Shown here piece after piece: positions 17,082 through 27,367 of a stretch of DNA of 50,402 nucleotides. Location of the stretch: assembly GCA_029776735.1 (NCBI GenBank), contig JAKOUL010000127.1:1-50402 (forward strand). Reading direction: 5' to 3'. The stretch's first letter is position 1. The number at the start of each line of letters is the position of its first letter. A program made the translations under genes and the position numbers. The stretch comes from Dictyoglomota bacterium (GTDB lineage Bacteria > Dictyoglomota > Dictyoglomia > Dictyoglomales > Dictyoglomaceae). The notes under the pieces are model-generated. The model saw only the letters and a list, made by a program, of their open reading frames with translations, did no database searches and had not been told where the DNA came from.

Positions 17082-18057
17082 GGAATAACCAACATTTAAC
17101 CCAATGATTATTTTTTACCTCTATATCTTTAGGTTCTTCTTTCTTACATATATCCATCACATTTGCACATCTGGGATGAAATCTACAACCTTGAGGTAGT
17201 TCTACTAAGTTAGGTGGTTCTCCTGGAGGTATATCTCTCAATTTTTTTCTATTTTCAGGATCTGGGTCAGGTATAGCAGAAAGAAGAGCTTTTGTGTAAG
17301 GGTGAAGAGGATTCTGAAGAAGTTCTTTTGTTTGTGCTTTTTCAACAAGATTTCCAGCATACATGATAAATATCCAATTTGAGAACGCTCTTACAGTAGC
17401 TAAATCATGAGTAATATATATTAAGCTCATTTGATGTCTTTCTTGTAACTCTTTGAGGAGCTCTAAAATTTCTATTCTTACCGAGGCATCTAACATGGAG
17501 ACTGGCTCATCTGCTATAACTAATTTAGGACGCATTATAAGGGCTCTTGCTATAACTACCCTTTGCATTTGTCCTCCACTAAGCATGTGTGGATATTTCT
17601 GGATAAAATCTATTACAGGTGTTAGTTTAACCTCTTCTAAAGCATTAAAAATTAAATTTTTTCTTTCTTCTGGAGTTCCAATTTTGTTTATTATGAGAGG
17701 CTCTTCTAAGGTACGATATATGGTAAAGTGGGAAGGTAAAGCACCAAAAGGATCTTGTTGGACAAATCCTGTTTCTTTTCTATACCATTTAAGATCTGTA
17801 GAATCTAAATTAGTAATATCTTGCTCTTCAAAAAAAATTTTTCCCCCTGTAGCTTTATAAAGCCTAAGGAGAGTCCTTCCAAGTGTAGTTTTTCCAGATC
17901 CACTTTCACCTACGAGAGAGATGGACTCTCCCTTTTTTAAATCAAAGCTTATTCCATCTACTGCCTTTACATACATAGGCTGAGAGACTACACTTTTTCT
18001 AATCTCAAACCAAACCTTTAAATCTTCCACTTTTAGTAAAGTCTCGTTATTATTCAT
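17071..18057 (-). CDS. Peptide/oligosaccharide ABC transporter ATP-binding protein (OppF/DppF type)
   Basis: One of the two ATPases of the transporter encoded here. Walker A GESGSGKTTLGRTLLRLY, Q-loop VQQDPFGALPSHFTIYRT, signature LSGGQMQRVVIARAL, Walker B LVIADEPVSMLDASVR and H-loop YITHDLATV are present. The C-terminal region PGEPPNLVELPQGCRFHPRC contains the cysteines typical of the oligopeptide_HPY domain. I place the start at ATG 18057, which has AGGTGAGA just upstream; GTG 18066, nine bases further upstream, lies within that Shine-Dalgarno. It overlaps the end of the partner ATPase gene by eight bases and ends in the terminator shared with the aro operon. Confidence 0.93.
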   Translation of the reverse strand: MNNNETLLKVEDLKVWFEIRKSVVSQPMYVKAVDGISFDLKKGESISLVGESGSGKTTLGRTLLRLYKATGGKIFFEEQDITNLDSTDLKWYRKETGFVQQDPFGALPSHFTIYRTLEEPLIINKIGTPEERKNLIFNALEEVKLTPVIDFIQKYPHMLSGGQMQRVVIARALIMRPKLVIADEPVSMLDASVRIEILELLKELQERHQMSLIYITHDLATVRAFSNWIFIMYAGNLVEKAQTKELLQNPLHPYTKALLSAIPDPDPENRKKLRDIPPGEPPNLVELPQGCRFHPRCANVMDICKKEEPKDIEVKNNHWVKCWLFQEG

Positions 18058-19015
18058 GGCTCTCACCTAAATAACATTTTGCATAATGATTTTCTCCCTT
18101 TTGGAAAATAGGTGGCTCTTTTTCTTTGCATATATCCATTACATACTGGCATCTGGGATGAAATCTACAACCTTGAGGAGGACTTATTAAACTGGGAGGA
18201 GATCCAGGAATAGATTTTAATTTTTTATCGGTTTTTAAAGTAGGCACACTATCAAGTAGCATCATTGTATACCCGTGGGCTGGATTTGTGTAGAAAATTT
18301 CTGCAGGACTTATCTCTACAAGCTCTCCAGCATACATTACTGCAATTTTATCAGCAAGTTCACTAGTAGTTGCAATATCATGGGTTATAAAAATATAACT
18401 TAAATTTAATTCTTTTTTAAGTATTTTTAGAAGATTCATAATATTTGCTTGAGTAATTACATCTAATGCAGAAGTTGGTTCATCAAGAATTACTATTTTA
18501 GGATTAGTTATTAATGCCATGGCAATTATAACTCTCTGCTTCATTCCCCCTGAAAGTTCAAAGGGATATCTTTCTGCAAAAGATTCAGAGATACCTACTA
18601 AATTCAAAATCTCTTTAGCTCTGTTATAAGCAGAAGTTTTGTCCATATTTAAATGAACGATCAGAGGTTCTGCTACTTGATAAACAACTTTTAATACTGG
18701 ATTTAAAGAATTCATTGCTCCTTGAAATACCATAGAAATCTTACTCCAGCGGATTTTTTTTCTGAATTCATCCTCTTTTATAGAAAGGACTTCTTCTCCA
18801 TCTACATATATTTCACCTAATACTTTTTCTATGTTTCTGGGGAAAAGCCTCATAATACCTTTTGCAAGAGAACTTTTACCACAACCAGACTCTCCTACAA
18901 CGGCTAAAGTTTCTCCCTCTTTAAGTTCAAAACTTACATCTGTTGCTGCTTCTAAAGTCCCTTTTTGAGTTTTATATGAAATTGTAAATTTATTTAATTT
19001 AAGTAGTGTTTCCAT
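18050..19015 (-). CDS. Peptide/oligosaccharide ABC transporter ATP-binding protein (OppD/DppD type)
   Basis: Second ATPase of the transporter. Walker A GESGCGKSSLAKGIMRLF, Q-loop MVFQGAMNSLNPVLKV, signature LSGGMKQRVIIAMAL, Walker B IVILDEPTSALDV and H-loop FITHDIATTSELAD are intact. The C-terminal PSLISPPQGCRFHPRCQYVMDIC is the conserved cysteine-containing oligopeptide domain. 321 residues is normal. TTTAGGAG precedes the ATG and overlaps the TAG stop of the upstream permease gene. The pair of different ATPases is the rule for Opp-type importers. Confidence 0.93.
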   Translation of the reverse strand: METLLKLNKFTISYKTQKGTLEAATDVSFELKEGETLAVVGESGCGKSSLAKGIMRLFPRNIEKVLGEIYVDGEEVLSIKEDEFRKKIRWSKISMVFQGAMNSLNPVLKVVYQVAEPLIVHLNMDKTSAYNRAKEILNLVGISESFAERYPFELSGGMKQRVIIAMALITNPKIVILDEPTSALDVITQANIMNLLKILKKELNLSYIFITHDIATTSELADKIAVMYAGELVEISPAEIFYTNPAHGYTMMLLDSVPTLKTDKKLKSIPGSPPSLISPPQGCRFHPRCQYVMDICKEKEPPIFQKGENHYAKCYLGESHE

Positions 19016-19026
19016 ATCTTTTACTC

Positions 19027-20412
19027 CTAAATTTCCTTTAATTTTGGATTTACAATTCTATCTAAGACAAAGCCTAAAAGAGCGAAGGAAATTGCCATAA
19101 GAACAATGACAAGAGATGGTTCTATGACCCAATAGTAAAATCCTTTATAAAGTGCACCATTTTGGAAAGCATCTTGGATAATTCTTCCTAAGGTTGGTTC
19201 TGTAGGGTCAAGAACTCCAAATAATGATAGTGTTGATTCTAAGAATACGTATGAAGGTATTGATATTATTAATCCTGGAATTACTGGTGGTAAAATTTTA
19301 GGAATTATATATAAAAAGACAATTCTCATATTGCTTGCCCCATAAGTTTTAGCTGCTTCTATATAGGGTAGTGTTTTTACTTGAAGTACCATTGCTCTCT
19401 GAGTTTTTATCCCAGGTCCAAATAAACTTAAAAGTATTAATACGATAAGTAACTTCCAAATATTTAATTTGTAAAAAAGTGAAATCATTATCATTAAAGG
19501 AAGAAAAGGAAGTAACATATATATCTCAGTGAGTCTTTGGATGATGTTATCTATCTTTCCACCGTACCATCCACTAATGGTAGCAAGGATTAAATACAAA
19601 AAAGTTATAATAATAGAAGCTCCCAAACCAAAAGCAAGGTCAACAGGTGTTCCCCATAATATTCCAAGCTCTAAAGGTCTTCTTAGGTGATCTGTTCCTG
19701 CAATCCCATATACTTTTCCATATATGATGGGTTCTATTTCTATAGTATCTTCTTTATTAAACTTATTTACCTCAAGATGCAATTTATAATTACCTTTTTC
19801 TATATTTAAATTGCCTGATGTATCTACAAATAACCCTCTCATTACTGTTAAAGGATAGGATGGATAATACCCTAATTTTGATGTTAAGTAATCTGTAAGT
19901 TTATCTTCTATAGTGAATTCATTTCCTATATAAAAAGTATCATTTTCTGATCTTACTTGCTTCTCTGTTAGGAATATTTTATCTCCATTAGGTTTTTCCC
20001 AATAGATTTTTATTATAGGTGGCTGTTCTTTGAAAGCACTCTTTAGGAAGATATTAAATTCTGTTGGGAAGTCGTCGTAATTAAAAGTAAAATTGTAGCT
20101 ATAATTAATTACCTCAGGAGATTCTGATAATACTTTTATTTCAGGATTTTTTAGATCTATATTTTGGGGCAGTTTTTTCCCAGTAAAAACTCCCCACCAT
20201 ACAGGGATAGCATTTCTTGGATTTTTTAACCATGCTTGGCTGTCGTTCCACATTTTTTTCGCTTCATCATAGGGCATAGTAGTATAAGCAAAAATAGAAA
20301 TAGCTATGAGTAAAATGAATATTAATAAAGAAAATTTAGCAGTTTTGTATTTAAATATTTCTTTTATAATCCCCTTTAGACTATATGTAGAAGTTAATTC
20401 TATATTTTCCAT
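19027..20412 (-). CDS. ABC transporter permease, OppC/DppC type with enlarged extracytoplasmic domain
   Basis: Membrane subunit of the same importer. The N-terminus has a cytoplasmic stretch and one helix (FSLLIFILLIAISIFAY). About 200 hydrophilic residues follow (about 50-245) before the remaining helices, which carry the conserved GTDHLRRPLELGILWGTPVDL, the EAA loop (YIEAAKTYGASNMRIVFLYIIPK) and SYVFLESTLSLFG. At 461 residues it is about 160 longer than ordinary OppC, because of this insert, which lies outside the membrane by topology. The insert shows no domain I recognise. A GAGGTGA ribosome site overlaps the stop of the preceding permease gene. Confidence 0.88.
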   Translation of the reverse strand: MENIELTSTYSLKGIIKEIFKYKTAKFSLLIFILLIAISIFAYTTMPYDEAKKMWNDSQAWLKNPRNAIPVWWGVFTGKKLPQNIDLKNPEIKVLSESPEVINYSYNFTFNYDDFPTEFNIFLKSAFKEQPPIIKIYWEKPNGDKIFLTEKQVRSENDTFYIGNEFTIEDKLTDYLTSKLGYYPSYPLTVMRGLFVDTSGNLNIEKGNYKLHLEVNKFNKEDTIEIEPIIYGKVYGIAGTDHLRRPLELGILWGTPVDLAFGLGASIIITFLYLILATISGWYGGKIDNIIQRLTEIYMLLPFLPLMIMISLFYKLNIWKLLIVLILLSLFGPGIKTQRAMVLQVKTLPYIEAAKTYGASNMRIVFLYIIPKILPPVIPGLIISIPSYVFLESTLSLFGVLDPTEPTLGRIIQDAFQNGALYKGFYYWVIEPSLVIVLMAISFALLGFVLDRIVNPKLKEI

Positions 20413-20423
20413 ACCTTTTCACC

Positions 20424-21482
20424 TCATATTCTTACTCTTGGATCAACAAGTGCATAGACAAAATCTAATAACAAGACTGTAGCACCTAATAAGTAAGCAT
20501 AGATTACTGTTACTCCAACAATTACAGGAGCATCAAAACTACCGATAGCCCTAGATAAGACCATTCCAAGTCCAGGCCAGTTGAATACCACTTCTGTTAC
20601 AATAGCTCCCATCCAGGAAGATATTACAGAGAGGGCAAAAGAAGTAATAATAGGAGGAAGGGCGGGACGCAGGATATATTTTCTCTCTATATCTTTATCA
20701 GGAAGTCCTTTGGCTTTGGCAACTTCCACATAATCTTCAGTAGAGTAAATAAGAAAGAAGTTTTTTTGACTATAAATTCCTAAGAAAATAAAGCTTAGGA
20801 TCCAAGAACTTATAGGTAGAATCATATGTTTTATTACATTTAAGATTCTACCTATTGCAGTAGGTGGTGGTGGAAAATCCATGAATCCTCCGGGAGGGAG
20901 GATATGAAGCCAAGAATAGAAGATCATTATAAAGAAGATTCCATAAAACCATCCAGGAATAGTAGATAAAGGAGAAAAGTATACAACTAATTTATCCCAA
21001 AAAGAACCATAATTTCTTGAGAGTTTTAGTCCAAAATATAGAGATAGTAGGAATTCTATTATTGTAATAGTGGTAAAGAGAAGCACTGAAAGCGGAATTC
21101 TTTCTAAAATAATATTTTTGACCTGCATAGAACCACTGTCGCTGGTCATATTAAGAGCATTCCCTAAGTCAAGAACAAGAGCTCTTTTGAGATGATATAT
21201 ACTTCTTATAATGAAAGGCTGGTCCATTCCTCTCCTTTTTAATTCATTTCTTACTCTGCTTTCTAAGATATTTTGTTTCTGTTCTTCGCTAAATCCTCGC
21301 ATAGTAGGATCATCTTTCATTCTCATAGCTACATTCATTTGTATTTCCTGTTCCACAATTTTATCCACATATCCGCCAGCATTAGCAATAACAATAGTAA
21401 GATAAATAGCTATAGCTACAGTTATAAATATAGCAATAGTTCTTTTAAGAAAATATTTTAAGATTTTTTTGAAGCCTTCTAT
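20424..21482 (-). CDS. ABC transporter permease, OppB/DppB type, apparently starting at AUA
   Basis: Second membrane subunit. The EAA loop (YVEVAKAKGLPDKDIERKYILRPA) and several helices are clear, with a soluble stretch between the first and second helix (VRNELKRRGMDQPFIIRSIYH) typical of this subgroup. The first canonical start in frame is GTG 21368, but the frame stays open upstream. There it encodes KKILKYFLKRTIAIFITVAI then AIYLTIVIANAGGYV, the expected N-terminal transmembrane helix. No ATG, GTG or TTG occurs between the in-frame TAG (21491-21489) and 21368. AAAGGAGG (21499-21492) is nine bases from an ATA codon at 21482-21480, so I place the start there, giving 352 residues. Confidence 0.75.
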   Translation of the reverse strand: MEGFKKILKYFLKRTIAIFITVAIAIYLTIVIANAGGYVDKIVEQEIQMNVAMRMKDDPTMRGFSEEQKQNILESRVRNELKRRGMDQPFIIRSIYHLKRALVLDLGNALNMTSDSGSMQVKNIILERIPLSVLLFTTITIIEFLLSLYFGLKLSRNYGSFWDKLVVYFSPLSTIPGWFYGIFFIMIFYSWLHILPPGGFMDFPPPPTAIGRILNVIKHMILPISSWILSFIFLGIYSQKNFFLIYSTEDYVEVAKAKGLPDKDIERKYILRPALPPIITSFALSVISSWMGAIVTEVVFNWPGLGMVLSRAIGSFDAPVIVGVTVIYAYLLGATVLLLDFVYALVDPRVRI

Positions 21483-21520
21483 TTTTACCTACCTCCTTTC
21501 ATTTTATCTAATTTTACTCC

Positions 21521-21557
21521 AAAAAAAAACCCCAGGGGGAAAAGCCCCCCTGGGGTT
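21521..21557 (-). terminator. Rho-independent terminator after binding-protein gene
   Basis: A 12-bp stem (21528-21539 with 21546-21557, core CCCCAGGGGG paired with CCCCCTGGGG) and six-base loop is followed on the minus strand by nine T residues. It lies 14 bases past the stop of the binding-protein gene and about 40 bases before the permease start. No convincing promoter lies between, so it probably passes some transcripts to the permease genes. Confidence 0.92.
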
Positions 21558-21570
21558 ATATTATACTACA

Positions 21571-23688
21571 TTATTTTAAAAGTTTTGCATTCTTTAAGAG
21601 AATAGTATGAGCTACAGTATCTGCTCTGTCCAAATAATAGGGACCATTGCTTATCCAGAAATGTCTGTGTTCATTATACCATTTGGCAAGGGCAGCGTAT
21701 CTTTCTTTTATTTCAGCCTCTTTAACATATTTGCCTACAAAATTCTTAAATGGGATATACCCATCCTTTTGAGATTTATCAAGCATGTCTTTTAATATAG
21801 AAAGGCTTGGACCACCAATATAATTGGTCCACTCTACCTTTTTAGCATCTGCCTTATCTGCTGTAAAGGCAAGTTTTCCTTCCTCCTCTGCCCTAATTCC
21901 TAAGGCAAGATCATGCCATGGGAAGAACCCAGTGACTACAGATAGAGTTGGCCAAAGAGCAGTAAGTTCAGCATCAAGTTCTGCATAATTAGTATAATAT
22001 TCTACGATAAATGGATGCTCTTTTACTATCTTCCATGCTACAAAGGACTCTCTCCAAGATTCAAAGGTGTCTACATAAGATTCATCATATATTTTACTGT
22101 CTTTGTTTGCTCTTTCAAATCCAACAATAAATTCTACAATGTAATCTCCTAAACTCTGGACTGTTCCATCATGGTATTTTTGTTTACCGAGGACATCCCC
22201 ATAATTAATTACTACTTTTACATTTGAAGTTTTTACTCCAGCCTCTCCTGCGGTTATCATCTTCTGATTCTTGACATCCCATCCATACCAAGCATCAGCA
22301 GGTACGCTGACTTCTTTTACTTTCTTGAATTTTAGCCAATTTTCAGATCCTTTATTAGTAAAGGTAGGAACTTGAGAGGCTACTGTAAGATCTGCACTCT
22401 CAATTCCAAAAATGATTGGGAGCCCCGTATATGGATGGTAAGCCCATGTCCATCCATAAGTTGCCTCCATCATTGTTCTGTCATATACCCAGTTAGAACC
22501 ACCGATTGCGTTCCATGGGTCAACAATTACTTCAGACATTCCTACCTTAACACTTCCACCCTCTTTTCCAGCAATTCTTAAGACGTAAGGCCAAACTCTT
22601 GCAGAATTACCACCTGCAAAATCTACTGCTGTATCAATATTCTTTCTTCTTACCCATGCTGCTTTCTGATCTATAAGGAATATCCTTACAGAATCTTTAA
22701 GAGAAAGTTCTAATGCTTTTCTCATTAAATAATTTCTCTCAGCTAAACTCTTAAAAGTTCTCTGGGCAAGCTTGTTTGCAATATCTCTAAACTCTGGATC
22801 TGGTTTGTAGGCTCTCCAAAGAGGAGAGAAAGACATTGAAGAATCTGGGGAATAGAAGAATTGGAAATTGTCAGACATATCTCTTGCAAGAACAGTAGTT
22901 ATCCATCCTCCAGTGTAGATATCCCATTTACCTTCTGCAGGGTCGCTTCCTTGCCATATAGGAGATGACTCACGAGAAGTTTTATATTGTCTATCTACAG
23001 TAAATCCTAATTTTTCAAGCTGGTTAGATATATAATCTCCAACTTGTTTTCTTCTATCCTCTGGTCTAATAAGGAATTTTACAGTAACGGGATTTCCTTT
23101 GTAGTACCATTTTCCACCTTTTAACTCAGCTCCCATTTTTTTCATTTCACTACTAATTGTGTTTTTACCCTTATTAAAATCATACTTATATTGTTGCTCT
23201 AATTTAGATATGGTATCCTTATACCTTTCATATTCTGGAAATCCTTTACTTAGTGGTAGGAACTTTACTTCTGCAAGTCCCCCCATAATCTCGTCCACGA
23301 TATATTGTCTATCTATTACTAAGTTTAGTGCCTCTCTAATCTTTTTGTTACTGAAAGGATTGAGTCTTCCATCTTTATAAGTAGGTCCTACAGGGTTTAA
23401 AGTTAATTCATAGTAAAGTCCAAAAGAAGTGCCATAGGTTAGATTTGGATCCTCTTTTACTCTTCTAAATAGTTGTGGATCACTGATTTCATTGTAATAG
23501 ATATCCATATCCCCTTTGGATAGCATTTCCACAGCTTTTGCCATATCAGCTTCTGGGATAAAGGCTACTTGATCAAGCCAACCTTTGGGATTGACATTTA
23601 CTGTCTGGGCTGGTGAAGAGATAAGAAGCATAACTAATAAAAGAGGAATTAGCAAATAAAGCTTAGAGGGTCTATTTTTGCCCGACAT
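21571..23688 (-). CDS. Family 5 extracellular solute-binding protein
   Basis: Substrate-binding component of the Opp/Dpp-type importer encoded downstream. The N-terminal signal sequence (basic start, then LYLLIPLLLVMLLISSPAQT) has no lipobox cysteine. Family features include the region NPFSNKKIREALNLVIDRQYIVDEI, WDIYTGGWITT and the many aromatic positions of peptide/oligosaccharide binders. About 705 residues, longer than the usual 500-600. Start chosen at ATG 23688, five bases after GGGAGGTG; ATG 23703, upstream of that Shine-Dalgarno, is less likely. In related thermophiles such proteins often bind oligosaccharides, so peptide uptake should not be assumed. Confidence 0.88.
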   Translation of the reverse strand: MSGKNRPSKLYLLIPLLLVMLLISSPAQTVNVNPKGWLDQVAFIPEADMAKAVEMLSKGDMDIYYNEISDPQLFRRVKEDPNLTYGTSFGLYYELTLNPVGPTYKDGRLNPFSNKKIREALNLVIDRQYIVDEIMGGLAEVKFLPLSKGFPEYERYKDTISKLEQQYKYDFNKGKNTISSEMKKMGAELKGGKWYYKGNPVTVKFLIRPEDRRKQVGDYISNQLEKLGFTVDRQYKTSRESSPIWQGSDPAEGKWDIYTGGWITTVLARDMSDNFQFFYSPDSSMSFSPLWRAYKPDPEFRDIANKLAQRTFKSLAERNYLMRKALELSLKDSVRIFLIDQKAAWVRRKNIDTAVDFAGGNSARVWPYVLRIAGKEGGSVKVGMSEVIVDPWNAIGGSNWVYDRTMMEATYGWTWAYHPYTGLPIIFGIESADLTVASQVPTFTNKGSENWLKFKKVKEVSVPADAWYGWDVKNQKMITAGEAGVKTSNVKVVINYGDVLGKQKYHDGTVQSLGDYIVEFIVGFERANKDSKIYDESYVDTFESWRESFVAWKIVKEHPFIVEYYTNYAELDAELTALWPTLSVVTGFFPWHDLALGIRAEEEGKLAFTADKADAKKVEWTNYIGGPSLSILKDMLDKSQKDGYIPFKNFVGKYVKEAEIKERYAALAKWYNEHRHFWISNGPYYLDRADTVAHTILLKNAKLLK

Positions 23689-23724
23689 TGGTACACCTCC
23701 CATTTAAAGATTTTCTTATCATAT

Positions 23725-23753
23725 ATAATAGAAATAAACTTTTAAATTGTCAA
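23725..23753 (-). promoter_or_regulatory. Promoter of the peptide/oligosaccharide transporter operon
   Basis: On the minus strand TTGACA (23753-23748) and TATTAT (23730-23725) are 17 bases apart, a near-consensus sigma70-type promoter 37 bases upstream of the binding-protein start. Confidence 0.82.
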
Positions 23754-23778
23754 CCACCTTATTTATTTTTCTTGATTC

Positions 23779-23807
23779 TTGACAAAATACAAAAAAAAAC
23801 TTATTCT
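23779..23807 (+). promoter_or_regulatory. Promoter of tRNA Gly-Cys-Ala cluster
   Basis: TTGACA at 23779-23784 and TATTCT at 23802-23807, spacing 17. It lies 28 bases before tRNA-Gly and is divergent from the transporter promoter. Confidence 0.78.
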
Positions 23808-23834
23808 CTAAATAAAGTAAGGTATTTAAGGAAA

Positions 23835-23909
23835 GCGGGTGTGGCTCAGGGGTAGAGCATCGGCTTCCCAAGTCGAGGGTCGCGGGTTCAAATCCCGTCA
23901 CCCGCTCCA
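23835..23909 (+). tRNA. tRNA-Gly(CCC)
   Basis: Acceptor GCGGGTG pairs with CACCCGC, discriminator T, CCA encoded. Anticodon loop TTCCCAA with anticodon CCC at 23867-23869. D and T arms (GGTTCAAATCC) are regular. Reads GGG. Confidence 0.95.
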
Positions 23910-23923
23910 AGAAAAGTGCCAAT

Positions 23924-23999
23924 GGCGGCATTGCCAAGCGGCTAAGGCAGGAGATTGCAAATCTCCCATTCCCCGGTTCGAGTCCGGGTGCCGCCTCCA
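23924..23999 (+). tRNA. tRNA-Cys(GCA)
   Basis: Acceptor GGCGGCA pairs with TGCCGCC, encoded CCA. Anticodon loop TTGCAAA with GCA at 23957-23959. T arm GGTTCGAGTCC. Confidence 0.95.
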
Positions 24000-24015
24000 C
24001 ATACGGAAATTTTGG

Positions 24016-24090
24016 GGGGCTGTGGCGCAGAGGGAGCGCGCTTCCATGGCACGGAAGAGGTCGGGGGTTCAAGTCCCCCCAGCTCCACCA
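24016..24090 (+). tRNA. tRNA-Ala(GGC)
   Basis: Acceptor GGGGCTG pairs with CAGCTCC. The third pair is G-U (24018 with 24084), the known alanine identity element. Anticodon GGC at 24048-24050 in loop ATGGCAC, CCA encoded. A T-rich tail follows but no clear hairpin. Confidence 0.95.
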
Positions 24091-24124
24091 ATTATTTTTA
24101 AACTTTTGTGTTTGAAATCAACCT

Positions 24125-24823
24125 ATGAGAAAATGGCCCTTTTTAGTATTCTTAATAATAACCTTTATTCTTGCCTTTGCTGAAGGCAAGGATGCTGATC
24201 TATCGTTAAAAATTATAAAAGAACAAGAAGAAAAATTTTGGAAGGATCCTGAAAAAAATTATATCGCTTGGAATATTGTTGTTGACTATTATACTAAACT
24301 TCTTCAAGTTGAAGGAGTGTTAGAGTTTCAGGAGAGGTTAGTTAAATTACATATAGAGGGGGCTCTTATAAATTCTAAGAACCCAAATTTTTTTAACTTT
24401 CATTATGGATATTCACCAAAATATCCACTTAAAGTTAGTGTATTGAACTTGAGAAATTATCCTAAGTTCAATATACCGTTACTTTCAAAGACGTTACCAC
24501 TTTTTGTTACGATTTATAATGAAGGAGACGAAACCTTAGATTTAAGCAAATTGGTTTTTAATCTGGAAAATATATCACGAAGTCCAGAAAAATTGTTAAA
24601 TAATGATAAATATTATACAAATTTATTAAAAGATACTTTAACTCCCTTGCCATTATCTAAATTACTAAAGCCGGAAGAAAGTTATTCTTTTATTTTACTT
24701 TTTACTTATACAAATCTTCCGAGAATTTTTCGGATTACTGTCAATCCGGATATTTTTGTTAATATAATCTTTTTTGAAAATATTCCTTTAATGGATTTAG
24801 AATCCTCTTCCCCAAGTGCATAG
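24125..24823 (+). CDS. Exported protein of unknown function
   Basis: A 232-residue protein with an N-terminal signal peptide (MRKWPFLVFLIITFILAFAEG), so it is probably exported. The mature part begins with a charged helical section (LKIIKEQEEKFWKDPEKNY) and ends with what looks like a beta-rich domain (LPLFVTIYNEGDETLDL, then SYSFILLFTYTNL), reminiscent of general immunoglobulin-like folds. I recognise no family. No clear Shine-Dalgarno precedes the ATG, and the gene starts 35 bases after tRNA-Ala, so it may be a read-through passenger of the tRNA transcript. Composition is slightly richer in AT than its neighbours. Confidence 0.65.
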   Translation: MRKWPFLVFLIITFILAFAEGKDADLSLKIIKEQEEKFWKDPEKNYIAWNIVVDYYTKLLQVEGVLEFQERLVKLHIEGALINSKNPNFFNFHYGYSPKYPLKVSVLNLRNYPKFNIPLLSKTLPLFVTIYNEGDETLDLSKLVFNLENISRSPEKLLNNDKYYTNLLKDTLTPLPLSKLLKPEESYSFILLFTYTNLPRIFRITVNPDIFVNIIFFENIPLMDLESSSPSA

Positions 24824-24846
24824 ATATTTTACTTTGAATAGACAAG

Positions 24847-24855
24847 TGATATACT
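24847..24855 (+). promoter_or_regulatory. Extended -10 promoter for nfnAB
   Basis: TGATATACT is an extended -10 (TGnTATACT). The -35 region at 17 bases (TTTTAC) is poor, as is usual for extended -10 promoters. It lies 28 bases before nfnA, with AAAGGAGGT in between. Confidence 0.55.
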
Positions 24856-24882
24856 TTTTACAAAAAGGAGGTAGGAAACCTT

Positions 24883-27103
<2,221 letters not shown>

Positions 27104-27225
27104 AGAAACAAGTTAGAAAAATTGAAAGAATGATTGATAGAGAAAGAGATTATAGAAAAAATAAGCAATTTGTTAAAAGATTTATAGACTCTATTTCTTG
27201 AGTTTTAGATTACTTCTGTAATTTC

Positions 27226-27255
27226 TTGACTTAATTAAAAGTTTTATCTTATAAT
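27226..27255 (+). promoter_or_regulatory. Promoter of tRNA-Arg(ACG)
   Basis: TTGACT at 27226-27231 and TATAAT at 27250-27255, spacing 18, ending 12 bases before the tRNA. The 120 bases between nfnB and this promoter (27104-27225) hold nothing I recognise. Confidence 0.82.
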
Positions 27256-27267
27256 CTCTTAAAGAGT

Positions 27268-27344
27268 GCGCCCGTAGCTCAACTGGATAGAGCGGCGGAC
27301 TACGAATCCGTAGGTTAGAGGTTCAAATCCTCTCGGGCGCACCA
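27268..27344 (+). tRNA. tRNA-Arg(ACG)
   Basis: Acceptor GCGCCCG pairs with CGGGCGC, discriminator A, CCA encoded. Anticodon loop CTACGAA with ACG at 27302-27304. A34 would be edited to inosine by TadA to read CGU, CGC and CGA. The DUF4388 gene follows 23 bases later, probably on the same transcript. Confidence 0.95.
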
Positions 27345-27367
27345 TTTAATATAGAGGAGAATGGCTT

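Noticed and set aside
17453..17860. 135-codon plus-strand frame inside the oppF-type gene
   Set aside because: Antisense to an intact ABC ATPase with all motifs; low-complexity composition.
23704..24124. Integration site or genomic island boundary at the tRNA cluster
   Set aside because: No duplicated tRNA 3' end, no integrase gene and no compositional break were seen.
23719..24183. Reading frames of about 115 codons on both strands across the tRNA Gly-Cys-Ala cluster
   Set aside because: They are translations of tRNA genes; the region is fully explained by three structured tRNAs.
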